The notes below the pieces were generated by a model. It worked only from the letters and a program-made list of their open reading frames with translations. It was not told the origin of the DNA and ran no database searches. Positions 8,539-17,674 of a DNA stretch of 64,000 nt are shown piece by piece (within the stretch, counting starts at the first letter, position 1; every line of letters starts with the position of its first letter). Position numbers and translations under genes: made by a program. Source of the stretch: Coraliomargarita algicola (lineage in GTDB: Bacteria; Verrucomicrobiota; Verrucomicrobiia; Opitutales; Coraliomargaritaceae); assembly GCF_033878955.1 (NCBI RefSeq), contig NZ_CP138858.1, positions 3,747,001-3,811,000 of the forward strand. The letters run 5' to 3'.

Positions 8539-10671
8539 ATGAGCTTTGACGAAGAAAACAACGACCTCCCCTTGGGAGATACATCCACTGCTGCGGACGC
8601 GGCTCCTCGTAAGCGAGCGACTAAAAAAGCGGCTAAGAAAGCTGCCAAGAAGGCCGCTAAAAAGGCAGCGAAGAAGGCGACTAAGAAGCGCGCGGCTAAA
8701 AAGAGCACAGCCCGTAAGGCCGTGGATGAAGCGCAGGCTGATATGTTTACCCCGGGGGAAATTACACCTCCGGTAGCTAAGACCGTGAGCGAGACTCCGA
8801 AGGCGGACTCGAAGCCCGACTCGAAGCCGGTTGCTAAAGAGGCATCAGAGGTGGCTGCGAAGTCTGCTGTTGAGTCGGCTCCTGCGTCTAAGCCAACTCC
8901 TGAGGCCGTTGCCGATGATGAGGTGACTTTTAGTTCCGATATTAAAATCGATCAATTTGAAGAGAAAGATGCACCGGATCCAGCTCATGCGCGTGAGCCA
9001 CGGGAGAAACGTGAACCACGTGGAGGACGTGCGCCGCGGGAGAAGCGTGATCAGCAGGGCGGTCGCGATCACAAGAATCGTCAGTCGAATTCGCCAGAGT
9101 CCCGTGGCACTGATAATGGAGAGGGCACAAAGCAGCCGGCACAGCAGGGGCATTCCGGGCAAGCGCCGCGTCAGCCGCATCCTAATGATCGTCACAAGGG
9201 AGGCGCGAAGGGGAACAAGTTTAATAAGAACAATAACAACAAGCGCAATAAGCGTGGTAAAAATCGCTGGGATAAGAATAAGGGGCGTCGTGGCCGCGAA
9301 GAAGATACGCCGATCGAGTTTGGCGATTTGCTGGATTGGGAACTTTTGGCCAAGCGCGAAGATATTTTGGCCTTGGCGGATGAGTTGCGTTCCGGGGGCG
9401 GCGAGCCGCTCGATTACGTGCGCATCTATAATTTACAACTGCCTGAGCTGCGTGAGGAAGTCGCGGCGCTCGATATTAAGTTTTCGAATGCGCCGAATCG
9501 TGACCAGTTGATTAACGCGGTGGTTTCGCATGCCGGGGAGAAAAAGGCGGCGATTTTGACGACTGGCGTTTTGGAGTTGTTGGAAGATGAGGACGGTGGG
9601 CTGTTGGTTTACGAGCGTGATAGCTACCGTGTCAAAGCCTTGAGTGCCTATGTGCCGCAGGCTTTTATTGAGCACTATGGCCTTCAGCGGGGGCATATTG
9701 TCAAGGCCCAGCTGCAGCCGCATCGTGAGGGTGAGTCTTGCCCGGTCGTTGTGCGCATCGAGGAAGTCATGGGGCGGGACCCCGAGACGCTTAGTGAGAT
9801 TGTGCCATTTACTGAGCGTGTGCCATACTATCCGACCTCACGTATCCTGATGGAGGCCGATTCGGAGGCGAAGTGGGATAATTTGTCGATGCGGGTCGTG
9901 GATTGCCTGACGCCGGTCGGTTTTGGGCAGCGTGGTTTGATTGTTGCGCCGCCGCGCACGGGTAAGACTGTGCTAATGCAGGGGATGGCAAATTCGATTC
10001 AGAAGAATTATCCGAATGCTCATTTGATCATCCTTTTGATAGATGAGCGTCCTGAAGAAGTGACAGATTTTCGCCGTCAAGTAAGCGGTGAGGTGATCAG
10101 TTCTACTTTTGATGAGGCGGCTGAGAGTCACGTGCATGCGGCTGAAATGGTGATCGAAAAGGCGCGGCGTATGGTCGAAGTGGGGGAGGATGTGATTATT
10201 TTGCTCGATTCCATTACACGTTTAGCGCGTGCCTATAACACGACCATGCCGAGTAGCGGCAAGATTCTATCCGGTGGTGTCGAGGCCAACGCCTTGCAGA
10301 AACCGAAGCGTTTCTTCGGTTCGGCACGTAATATTGAGGATGGCGGCAGCCTCACGATCATTGCCACTGCACTGGTGGAAACCGGGAGTAAGATGGATGA
10401 GGTGATCTTCGAAGAGTTTAAAGGTACGGGCAATATGGAGCTCCATCTGGATCGCGGTCTTTCTGACAAGCGGATCTTCCCAGCGCTGAGTATGGATAAA
10501 AGTGGCACCCGAAAGGAAGAGTTGCTCTACCACCCCGACGAAATGCTTAAAATTTATTCATTGCGCAGAGCGATGAAAGGCTTACCTTCCACGGATGCTA
10601 TGGAAATGCTCATTCAACGCATCAAGAAAACCAATACCAATGCGGAGTTCTTGATGAGTGTTGCGCGTTAA
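8539..10671 (+). CDS. rho: Transcription termination factor Rho with long basic N-terminal extension
   Basis: Hexameric RNA helicase that ends transcription. At 710 residues it is far longer than the 419-residue E. coli protein. Residues about 28-60 are an alanine/lysine repeat (AAKKAAKKAAKK), followed by a Pro/Lys/Ala-rich linker and, at about 150-250, an Arg-Gly-Asp and Asn/Lys-rich tract. The Rho N-terminal helical domain (about 260-345) and the OB RNA-binding domain (about 345-410) follow. The ATPase has Walker A APPRTGKTVL near 470-480, LLIDERPEEVTDF, Walker B IILLDSITRLARAYN near 551, and the Q/R-loop region. The catalytic core looks intact. The leader before the ATG is C/T-rich without a Shine-Dalgarno. 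It precedes the pilus motor genes by about 60 bp, possibly one transcript. Confidence 0.96.
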   Translation: MSFDEENNDLPLGDTSTAADAAPRKRATKKAAKKAAKKAAKKAAKKATKKRAAKKSTARKAVDEAQADMFTPGEITPPVAKTVSETPKADSKPDSKPVAKEASEVAAKSAVESAPASKPTPEAVADDEVTFSSDIKIDQFEEKDAPDPAHAREPREKREPRGGRAPREKRDQQGGRDHKNRQSNSPESRGTDNGEGTKQPAQQGHSGQAPRQPHPNDRHKGGAKGNKFNKNNNNKRNKRGKNRWDKNKGRRGREEDTPIEFGDLLDWELLAKREDILALADELRSGGGEPLDYVRIYNLQLPELREEVAALDIKFSNAPNRDQLINAVVSHAGEKKAAILTTGVLELLEDEDGGLLVYERDSYRVKALSAYVPQAFIEHYGLQRGHIVKAQLQPHREGESCPVVVRIEEVMGRDPETLSEIVPFTERVPYYPTSRILMEADSEAKWDNLSMRVVDCLTPVGFGQRGLIVAPPRTGKTVLMQGMANSIQKNYPNAHLIILLIDERPEEVTDFRRQVSGEVISSTFDEAAESHVHAAEMVIEKARRMVEVGEDVIILLDSITRLARAYNTTMPSSGKILSGGVEANALQKPKRFFGSARNIEDGGSLTIIATALVETGSKMDEVIFEEFKGTGNMELHLDRGLSDKRIFPALSMDKSGTRKEELLYHPDEMLKIYSLRRAMKGLPSTDAMEMLIQRIKKTNTNAEFLMSVAR

Positions 10672-10734
10672 TTTTTATGGCTATTTTATCTTTATTTCTC
10701 ACCATTTAAGTCCCACCCCGACACTTATCTATCT

Positions 10735-12455
10735 GTGACTTCCGCCGACGAATTTGTTCTCCAGCTATTAATTGATAAAGGCCTGCTCGAAGACAGCGGC
10801 ATCGAGTCTGCTCGTGCTAAGGTGACCCAAGCCGGTTACGAGGGGAGCGAAGACACCGCGATTCTCGAGGCGCTGGTGGCGGATGATGTGGTCACGCAGA
10901 TGCAGATCGCAGAAGTGCTTGCGGAAGAATTCAATATGGAGACCGTCGATTTGGCCGATGTTCGGGTCTCCTCTGAGGCATTGGAGGTCGTGCCATTTGA
11001 GCTCGCGAATCGGTATAAGGTGATCCCACTTGAGGTGGATGATAGTGAAGTCGAGTTGGCGGTCTTTGACCCGCTGGACATGGATGCGGTGGATAGCATC
11101 AGCCATGTCATTAAGCGTTCGGTCATTTGTCGAGTGGCTCCACTCGAAGAGATTGAGAAGGCGATCCATCAGTATTATGAGGGAGCTCGCAGTGAAAAAA
11201 TGGATGACATTTTTTCCGGCATGGAAGATCCGGATGCCTTGCCCAGTCAGATTGATTTGCCCAGTGCTGAGGATGCGTCAGAGGAAGAGGCGCCGATCAT
11301 TAAGTATGTGCACATGGTGATTTCTGAAGCGTTGAAACGACGTGCTTCGGATATTCATATGGAGCCCTTGGAAAAACGTTTCCGTGTTCGCTACCGTATC
11401 GACGGTGTGTTGCACGAAGTGGAGAATCCACCCAAGCGCCTGCAGCCATCGATTGTTTCACGTATTAAGCTGATGTCCAATGTCAGTATCGCGGAAAAGC
11501 GGGTGCCGCAGGACGGGCGTATCAACATTAAGGTGGGGCCCAAGGTGATCGACTTGCGTGTTTCGACTTTGCCCACTGCATTTGGCGAGAGTATCGTAAT
11601 GCGTATTCTGGATAAGGAGAGTCTCAGTTTGGGACTGCCTCAACTCGGGTTCTTTAGTGATGACCAAGCTGCGTTTGAAAAAATTATTGCACTGCCTGAT
11701 GGTGTGTTTCTCGTGACGGGGCCTACTGGTTCGGGCAAATCAACTACGTTGTATTCGGCGCTTAACTACATTAATCACCCCGATCGTAAGATCATTACTG
11801 TTGAAGATCCGGTTGAGTATGAAATGTCCGGCGTGAATCAAGTGCAGGTGCGTCGTGAAGTGGGGATGAGTTTTTCTGCTGCCTTGCGCTCGATGTTGCG
11901 CCAAGCGCCAAACATTATCATGGTGGGGGAAATTCGCGATAAAGAGACGGCGGAAATTGCAGTCAACGCTGCGCTGACCGGGCACATGGTGTTCAGACTT
12001 TGCACACAAATGACGCGCCCAGTGCTGTGAGTCGTTTGATTGATATCGGTATTAAGCCATTCTTGGTCGCGGCGGCCGTGCGTGCAGTGCTCGCTCAGCG
12101 TCTGGTTCGTAGAAATTGTCCAAATTGTCGAGCCCCATGCGAGCATGATGAAAAATTGCTAAACTCGCTGGGCATACGTTCGGATGAGGCTCTGGATGCG
12201 TCCTTCATGAAGGGGGAAGGTTGCTTGAAGTGCAATGGTACTGGCTTCCGCGGGCGGGTCGGCATCTTTGAAATGTTCCGAGTCAATGAAGAGTTGCAGT
12301 CTATGATTTACGAAGAGGCGAGTTTGGTGGCACTCCGTGATAAAGCACGCGAGATGGGCATGCGCAACATGCGAGAAGACGGTATTCGCAAGGTGCTGGC
12401 CGGAGTGACTGTGCCTAACGAGGTGCTGCATGCCACTGTCTCTGATTCAATTTAG
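10735..12455 (+). pseudogene. PilB/GspE-type secretion ATPase, split by a single-base deletion
   Basis: Two overlapping frames (10735-12030 and 12000-12455) together give one 573-residue type II secretion/type IV pilus assembly ATPase. The first frame has the N-terminal T2SSE domain, Walker A GPTGSGKSTT near residue 328, the Asp box VEDPVEYEM and the start of the His box. At 11991-12000 the text GTTCAGACTT should read GTTCAGCACTT: a missing C after 11996 breaks the frame in the middle of the TLHTNDA motif. The second frame then continues perfectly with the zinc cysteines (RRNCPNCRAPC, GCLKCNGTGFRGR) to the C-terminus. The intact paralogue at 13600 shows the expected AGCACTTTGCAC. The start is GTG at 10735. 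Sequence error or a recent mutation are both possible. Confidence 0.85.
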
Positions 12456-12500
12456 TTGTTTTGTTAACTGCGTTTTAATTTTGAACTGGAACTGATCACG

Positions 12501-13580
12501 ATGACCTACGAAATGAATGACCTGCTGGAACTGATGGTCGATCAGGGCGCATCGGACTTGCACATCCAGGTAAAGCAGCCTCCGACGCTCCGCATTAGTG
12601 GAACGATGGTTCCTGTCGAAGGCCCTGCGCTGGATGCGCAGGCATCGGAGGATTTGATGAAGGCCATCACTTCCACTACGAATCAAGAGCAGCTTAAGAC
12701 GACTGGCGGGGCCGATTTCGGTTTCGCATATCAGGAGAAGGCGCGTTTTCGTGTGAGTGTCATGCGCACCAAAGGCTGCTACGGTATGGTGCTGCGTCAG
12801 ATTCCGAACGATCTATTCACATTGGAAGAGATCGGGCTACCTGATAAAATTAAGGAGCTGATCAGTCGCCCGCGCGGCTTGATCCTAGTTACCGGCCCCA
12901 CAGGTTCTGGTAAATCGACTACCTTGGCTTCGATGGTTAATTGGATTAATGAAAACCATGATGGGCACATTATCACCATCGAAGATCCGATCGAGTACTT
13001 CCACGATCATAAGAAGTGTATCGTGACTCAGCGCGAAGTCGGAAATGATGTGACTTCCTTTTCGGCTGCGATCCGTGGTGCTTTGCGTCAGGACCCCGAT
13101 GTCATTCTGGTGGGGGAAATGCGCGATCTAGAGACGATTGAGGCGGCCGTGGGAGCTGCCGAGACAGGACACCTGGTGTTCGCGACTTTACACACGACTG
13201 GTGCTGCTCGCACGGTTGACCGAATCGTGGATGCATTTCCTGCGGACATGAAGGATCAGGTGCGCACGCAGTTGGCATCCTCAATTATTGCGGTTATTTC
13301 GCAGGTGCTCTGTCGGAAGATAGGTGGTGGACGTATTGCTTCGTTTGAGATTATGGTGACCACCACATCAATCGCTCAGTTGATTCGTGAGAATAAGACT
13401 TACCGGATTGCTTCCGACATTCAAACGGGTGCCAGCCGTGGTATGATCAGTCTCGACGCCCACTTGCTCAGTCTGTTTAATCGAAATTTGATTTCCGCCG
13501 ACGAAGCGCTCGGTAAATCTCAAACCCCAGACTCGATGCGCGAAAAGCTCATCGAAAACGGCGCAGCATTTACAACTTAA
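12501..13580 (+). CDS. pilT: Type IV pilus retraction ATPase PilT
   Basis: 359 residues, standard for PilT, the cytoplasmic hexameric motor that depolymerises pili (twitching, DNA uptake). The N-terminus MNDLLELMVDQGASDLHIQV is typical. Walker A TGPTGSGKSTT is near 130-138, the Asp box reads ITIEDPIEYFHDH, and Walker B reads DPDVILVGEMRDLETI. The His box HLVFATLHTTGAARTVDRI and the PilT-specific AIRGALRQDP segment are present. It lies between the two PilB-type genes with short gaps (45 bp and 19 bp), so it is in the same operon. Confidence 0.95.
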   Translation: MTYEMNDLLELMVDQGASDLHIQVKQPPTLRISGTMVPVEGPALDAQASEDLMKAITSTTNQEQLKTTGGADFGFAYQEKARFRVSVMRTKGCYGMVLRQIPNDLFTLEEIGLPDKIKELISRPRGLILVTGPTGSGKSTTLASMVNWINENHDGHIITIEDPIEYFHDHKKCIVTQREVGNDVTSFSAAIRGALRQDPDVILVGEMRDLETIEAAVGAAETGHLVFATLHTTGAARTVDRIVDAFPADMKDQVRTQLASSIIAVISQVLCRKIGGGRIASFEIMVTTTSIAQLIRENKTYRIASDIQTGASRGMISLDAHLLSLFNRNLISADEALGKSQTPDSMREKLIENGAAFTT

Positions 13581-13599
13581 ACCATTTCTCCAATCCCCA

Positions 13600-15288
13600 A
13601 TGTTTGAAGATCACAACGATACAATTTACGAAATAATCAAAGGTGCCGACTTGCTGGATCCGGCGCAGCTGGATGAGCTCAATGAGTCTCACCTTCACAC
13701 GGGCAAGTCATTGGCAGATGCCGTGATTGATGCGGGTGTGGTGGAGCGAGGGCAAATTTTGTCCGCCGTGGCCGACTACCTGGGATATGACTATTTGGCT
13801 ACACCGCCTCACGAGGTTCCGGATGAGATTGCCTCAACCGTGCGCGCCAGTGTGGCTCGTATGTATGCCGTCGTACCCTATCAGGTAGATGATATTTCGG
13901 TCTCACTGCTCGCAAAGGACCCGTTTAATCCTTCAATTATAGATGACCTTACCTTCACGCTGAATAAGGACATTACCATCGTTGTCTGCGATCCAGAGCA
14001 TATTGACTCACTGCTGGTCGCGACCTATGGTGAAGAAGATTCGTCGATCGATGATATTTTGGGTGATCTCGGAGATAGTTTTACCGAAGCCCAGGAGGAG
14101 CTTTCCGAAGGAGACCTCGCGGACATGGCGAATCAAACGCCAATCATCCGCTTCGTTAATCTGGTGTTGCAACAGGCGATCAAAGATAAGGCATCCGACG
14201 TTCACTTTGAGCCTTTTGAGGATCAATTCCGTATTCGTTACCGCATTGACGGCGCGCTGTATGAGATGGCGCCTCCGCCCAGAAATCTGGCTGTGCCAGT
14301 GACATCGCGTATTAAAGTGTTGTCCAATATGAACATCTCCGAGACTCGTATCCCGCAGGATGGTCGTATCAAAATGACGATTGCAGGGCGCCCGGTTGAT
14401 TTACGTGTGTCGACTCTTCCGACTCAATTTGGAGAGTCGGTGGTGTTGCGTGTGCTGGATAAGTCGGTGGTTAACTTGGATCTGGAATCTCTAAGTTTGC
14501 CGGACGATATTCTGCAAACGATTCGCGACCTCGTCGATCGTCCCAATGGTATTTTTATTGTGACTGGTCCCACGGGCTCTGGTAAGACCACTACTTTGTA
14601 TAGTGCCTTGCGCGAGGTGAATAATGTGGAGACCAAAATTCTGACGGCCGAAGATCCCGTTGAATATGAGATCGACGGGATCATGCAGGTGGCAGTGAAT
14701 CACCAAGTGGGGCTTGATTTCTCTCGTGCGCTACGTGCCTTCTTGCGTCAAGACCCCGATAAAATCATGGTCGGTGAGATTCGTGACTTGGAGACCGCAC
14801 AGATCGCCGTGCAAGCTTCGCTTACCGGACACGTTGTTTTGAGCACTTTGCACACCAATGATGCGCCTGGTGCGGTGACTCGTCTGATCGACATGGGGCT
14901 GGAGCCTTTCCTAATTTCCGCATCACTTGAAGCCATTTTGGCTCAGCGTCTCGTTCGCCGTATTTGCCGCACTTGCCGCACGGCCTACGAGCCTGGTCAG
15001 GATTTGATTGAGATGCTGGATGTCGATCCGCTCGAAATCGCTGATAAAGATTTCTATTATGGTGATGGCTGCCCTGAGTGTAGTAATACCGGATACCGCG
15101 GCCGTATCGGTTTGTTTGAGATGATCGTTGTCTCCGACAGCATTCGTGAGCTCATTAATAATCGTGCACCTACCTTAACGATTAAGCAAAAAGCTCTGGA
15201 ACAGGGCATGCGAAGCTTGCGCGATGATGGATTGCGCGCCATTTTTGACGGAAATTCTACGATCGAAGAAGTACTTAAGTATACATAA
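13600..15288 (+). CDS. pilB: Type IV pilus assembly / type II secretion ATPase PilB/GspE
   Basis: 562 residues. The N-terminal T2SSE domain covers about 1-150. Walker A TGPTGSGKTTT is near residue 321, the Asp box AEDPVEYEIDG follows, Walker B reads DPDKIMVGEIRDLETA and the His box VVLSTLHTNDAPGA. The tetracysteine zinc site is RRICRTCRTAYE near 453 and GCPECSNTGYRGR near 489. It powers pilin extension or pseudopilus assembly from the inner membrane. The start is at 13600 after a C/T-rich 19-bp spacer following pilT; pilC follows after 15 bp. It is the intact copy of the motor whose frameshifted paralogue lies upstream. Confidence 0.93.
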   Translation: MFEDHNDTIYEIIKGADLLDPAQLDELNESHLHTGKSLADAVIDAGVVERGQILSAVADYLGYDYLATPPHEVPDEIASTVRASVARMYAVVPYQVDDISVSLLAKDPFNPSIIDDLTFTLNKDITIVVCDPEHIDSLLVATYGEEDSSIDDILGDLGDSFTEAQEELSEGDLADMANQTPIIRFVNLVLQQAIKDKASDVHFEPFEDQFRIRYRIDGALYEMAPPPRNLAVPVTSRIKVLSNMNISETRIPQDGRIKMTIAGRPVDLRVSTLPTQFGESVVLRVLDKSVVNLDLESLSLPDDILQTIRDLVDRPNGIFIVTGPTGSGKTTTLYSALREVNNVETKILTAEDPVEYEIDGIMQVAVNHQVGLDFSRALRAFLRQDPDKIMVGEIRDLETAQIAVQASLTGHVVLSTLHTNDAPGAVTRLIDMGLEPFLISASLEAILAQRLVRRICRTCRTAYEPGQDLIEMLDVDPLEIADKDFYYGDGCPECSNTGYRGRIGLFEMIVVSDSIRELINNRAPTLTIKQKALEQGMRSLRDDGLRAIFDGNSTIEEVLKYT

Positions 15289-15303
15289 ACCTCCAAACTC
15301 CCC

Positions 15304-16557
15304 ATGGCAAAATTCAAATATACGGCGATTGACGCCAACGGAAAGCAAAAGACCGGTACGGTCGATGCGGCTAGTCAGGACGAAGCGAGCTCTAAACTGA
15401 GCGCCTCCGGACTGATGCCGACTAAAATTGTGGAAGCTGGTGGCAGTGCGCCTAGCAAAGCCGCATCCAGCAAAGGCAGTAAAAAATCCAAGAAGTCCGG
15501 CGGCTTCGGTAAGGTCATTAAGAGCGAAGATCTCACCACGTTTACACGACAGTTAGCGACCTTGTTGGATGCTGGCCTGCCATTGTTGCGTGCACTGGAG
15601 GTGATGATTCGCCAAGAGAAGAATGCACGCTTTCAGGCGGTGCTGGAACAGATTGCTGATCAAGTGAAATCAGGTAATTCTTTCTCCGATGGACTTGCGC
15701 AGCATCCGAAGATTTTCGACCGCTTATTTGTGAACATGGTGCGCGCAGGTGAAGCAGGGGGCGTGCTTGACGTGGTGCTCGCGCGTCTTGCAGGGTTCAT
15801 GGAAAAAGCCCTGAAAACCAAGAAAAAGGTGAAGGCCGCGATGGTGTATCCTATCGTGGTGGTGGGGGTTGCGGTTTCGATTGTTGCCCTGTTGATGGTG
15901 GTTGTGGTGCCTAAGTTCCAAGCAATTTTCGACGACATGCTCGAGGGAGCCGCGCTTCCTGGCCCAACGCAGCTCGTGGTCGGCATGAGTAATTTCATGC
16001 GCGAGAACATTCTGCTGACGATGGGGATTTTAATTGCAGGCTTCTTTGGTCTTAAATTCTTCCTGCGGACTCCAGTGGGTTCGAAAATGTTTAACTGGCT
16101 CTCGATCAACACGCCTAAAGTGGGCGATCTTGTGCGCAAAGTGAATATCGCCCGGATCACCCGCACTTTTGGCACACTGTTGTCCAGTGGTGTTCCCATT
16201 TTGCAGTCGATCACTATTACCAAGGATATTACCGGTAATAAATTTTACGAAGATGCGCTGACTCGTATGCACGACTGCGTGCGGGATGGTGAGTCGCTGG
16301 CGGCTCCGATGGCTCGTGAAAGCGTTTTTCCGAACATGGTTACCAGTATGGTGGATGTGGGGGAAGAAACCGGTGAACTCGCCGAAATGTTAAACCGCGT
16401 GGCCGATAATTATGATGAAGACGTCGATAACGCCGTGGCAGGGATCACTTCGATTATCGAGCCGGTCATGATCGTCTTCTTGGCGGTGGTCGTTGGTTTT
16501 ATCGTGATTGCGCTCTTCCTGCCAATCGTCGAAATCATCAAGCAACTCACTGGTTGA
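15304..16557 (+). CDS. pilC: Inner-membrane platform protein PilC/GspF
   Basis: 417 residues, the usual length. It begins MAKFKYTAIDANGKQKTGTV, the standard GspF/PilC opening, followed by a Ser/Lys-rich linker (about 55-70) and two T2SSF domains. The first has LTTFTRQLATLLDAGLPLLR and the second IARITRTFGTLLSSGVPILQ. Three membrane segments are seen: about 180-205, 235-255 and 375-410. The protein anchors the PilB/PilT motors and connects them to the pilin pool. It is last in the operon and is followed by a strong terminator. No pilin, pilD, pilM-Q genes are in the window. Confidence 0.95.
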   Translation: MAKFKYTAIDANGKQKTGTVDAASQDEASSKLSASGLMPTKIVEAGGSAPSKAASSKGSKKSKKSGGFGKVIKSEDLTTFTRQLATLLDAGLPLLRALEVMIRQEKNARFQAVLEQIADQVKSGNSFSDGLAQHPKIFDRLFVNMVRAGEAGGVLDVVLARLAGFMEKALKTKKKVKAAMVYPIVVVGVAVSIVALLMVVVVPKFQAIFDDMLEGAALPGPTQLVVGMSNFMRENILLTMGILIAGFFGLKFFLRTPVGSKMFNWLSINTPKVGDLVRKVNIARITRTFGTLLSSGVPILQSITITKDITGNKFYEDALTRMHDCVRDGESLAAPMARESVFPNMVTSMVDVGEETGELAEMLNRVADNYDEDVDNAVAGITSIIEPVMIVFLAVVVGFIVIALFLPIVEIIKQLTG

Positions 16558-16580
16558 TCTCGTTGTTACGATATTTTTCA

Positions 16581-16616
16581 AAAGCCCGCAGCGCCTTGTG
16601 CCTGCGGGCTTTTTGT
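16581..16616 (+). terminator. Rho-independent terminator after pilC
   Basis: Inverted repeat AAAGCCCGCAG / CTGCGGGCTTT (16581-16591 and 16602-16612) with a 10-nt loop, followed by a T run (TTTTTG) and preceded by an A run. It lies 24 bp after the pilC stop codon and should end the pilus transcript. Confidence 0.9.
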
Positions 16617-16693
16617 TTATTTCTTTACCTCTCGCGGGCTGCTCTTTCTTGTACCACTTCTAAGAATATATGATCTATAAGATTGGCCTTTGC

Positions 16694-16757
16694 GTAGCCT
16701 CGAAACTTTGTTTCGGGGGGCGATCGGCATCGCCCCGGTTCCGAGAACCGAGGTTAC
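16694..16757. other. Cloverleaf-like structured element, 64 nt
   Basis: A 7-bp outer stem (GTAGCCT 16694-16700 with AGGTTAC 16751-16757, one G-U) encloses three consecutive perfect hairpins: CGAAAC/GTTTCG (16701-16715), GGGGCGAT/ATCGCCCC (16717-16736) and CGGTTC/GAACCG (16736-16750, sharing base 16736). The layout copies a tRNA cloverleaf in outline, but the arms are 6, 8 and 6 bp with 3-4-nt loops, too small for a tRNA. The same CCTCGGTTC...GAACCG hairpin occurs at 5739-5756. It lies between the pilC terminator and the convergent SDR gene. It may be a REP-like repeat or a small structured RNA. Confidence 0.55.
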
Positions 16758-16799
16758 AAAAGACATATCTATCAGGACCAAACTTTTTTCGAATGGGTA

Positions 16800-17660
16800 T
16801 TATACGCCAGGGTTGGCTAGGAAACCGCCATCCACTGTGATCATTTGACCGGTGACAAAGGCAGCTTGTTCGTCGTTGAGCAGCCAATTGACTGAGCCTA
16901 GCAGTTCTTCAGCTTCACCGAAGCGTTTAAATCCAGAGTGATTGAGTACATCTTGACCACGTTTGCTGAGGCTGCCGTCCGGGTTCATTAAGATTTTGCG
17001 GCTGCGGTCGTTCACAAAGAAGCCTGGCACGATACCATTGACGCGAATACCTGCGGGCGCCAAGTAGGTGGCGAGCCATTCTGTTAAGCGGATGATGCCA
17101 GTCTTGGCCGTTGCGTAAGCGCCCACACGTGAAATCGCCTTGTAGCCTGTCATCGAAGAGAAGGTGAGTATGGAGCCGCGCCCGAGTCGTGCTAGGTCGG
17201 CACCGAAGACTTGGGTCGGTATCATTGTGCCCATGGTGTTGACTCGAATTACGTTTTCAAATGCGTCGGGATCGAGATTGAAAAAACCGCGTACATCTTC
17301 GGGTTTTTCGGGGGACAGTTCGATTGGGTCGTATTGTGTGAGTGTGGTGATCGCGGGCGCTTGATTGCCTCCAGCTCCGTTGATTAGGAACCATGCATCT
17401 CCGAGTTGATCTTTGATCGCAATACGGGCGGCATTTAGTTGCTCGATATCGGTTGCGTCGGCGACGAGGGGCAGGGCGGTGCCGCCCGCTTGAGAGATTT
17501 CGTGTGCGACGGATTCAAGCGTGTCAAGTGTGCGCCCTAGTAGAGCAACTTTAGTTCCTTGGCGGGCCAGATCCTTGGCGATGGCGGAGCAGAGGAGACC
17601 ACCGCCTCCGGTGATGATGGCTACTTTGTCTTGGAAGAATGGGTTGCTGATTTGTGTCAT
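16800..17660 (-). CDS. SDR-family oxidoreductase, probable fructuronate reductase (D-mannonate oxidoreductase)
   Basis: 286 residues of classical short-chain dehydrogenase. The Rossmann glycine motif TGGGGLLCSAIA is at about 17-28, NGAGG near 94, catalytic Ser in LTFSSMTGY and YATAKTG (Tyr-x-x-x-Lys), and a C-terminal TGQMITVDGGF. The insert with ELSPEKPEDVRGFFNLD is seen in the SDR type of D-mannonate oxidoreductase (as in Bacillus UxuB). The 3' neighbour order SDR-uxaC-uxuA supports the fructuronate -> mannonate step with NAD(P)H, which would otherwise be missing from this island. The start ATG is 14 bp after the uxaC stop, so they are one transcript. The exact substrate is inference from context. 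Confidence 0.82.
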   Translation of the reverse strand: MTQISNPFFQDKVAIITGGGGLLCSAIAKDLARQGTKVALLGRTLDTLESVAHEISQAGGTALPLVADATDIEQLNAARIAIKDQLGDAWFLINGAGGNQAPAITTLTQYDPIELSPEKPEDVRGFFNLDPDAFENVIRVNTMGTMIPTQVFGADLARLGRGSILTFSSMTGYKAISRVGAYATAKTGIIRLTEWLATYLAPAGIRVNGIVPGFFVNDRSRKILMNPDGSLSKRGQDVLNHSGFKRFGEAEELLGSVNWLLNDEQAAFVTGQMITVDGGFLANPGV

Positions 17661-17674
17661 AATAATTATAGGCT

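Noticed and set aside
15660..16223. Long antisense ORF over pilC
   Set aside because: A codon-usage shadow of pilC; no family motifs.
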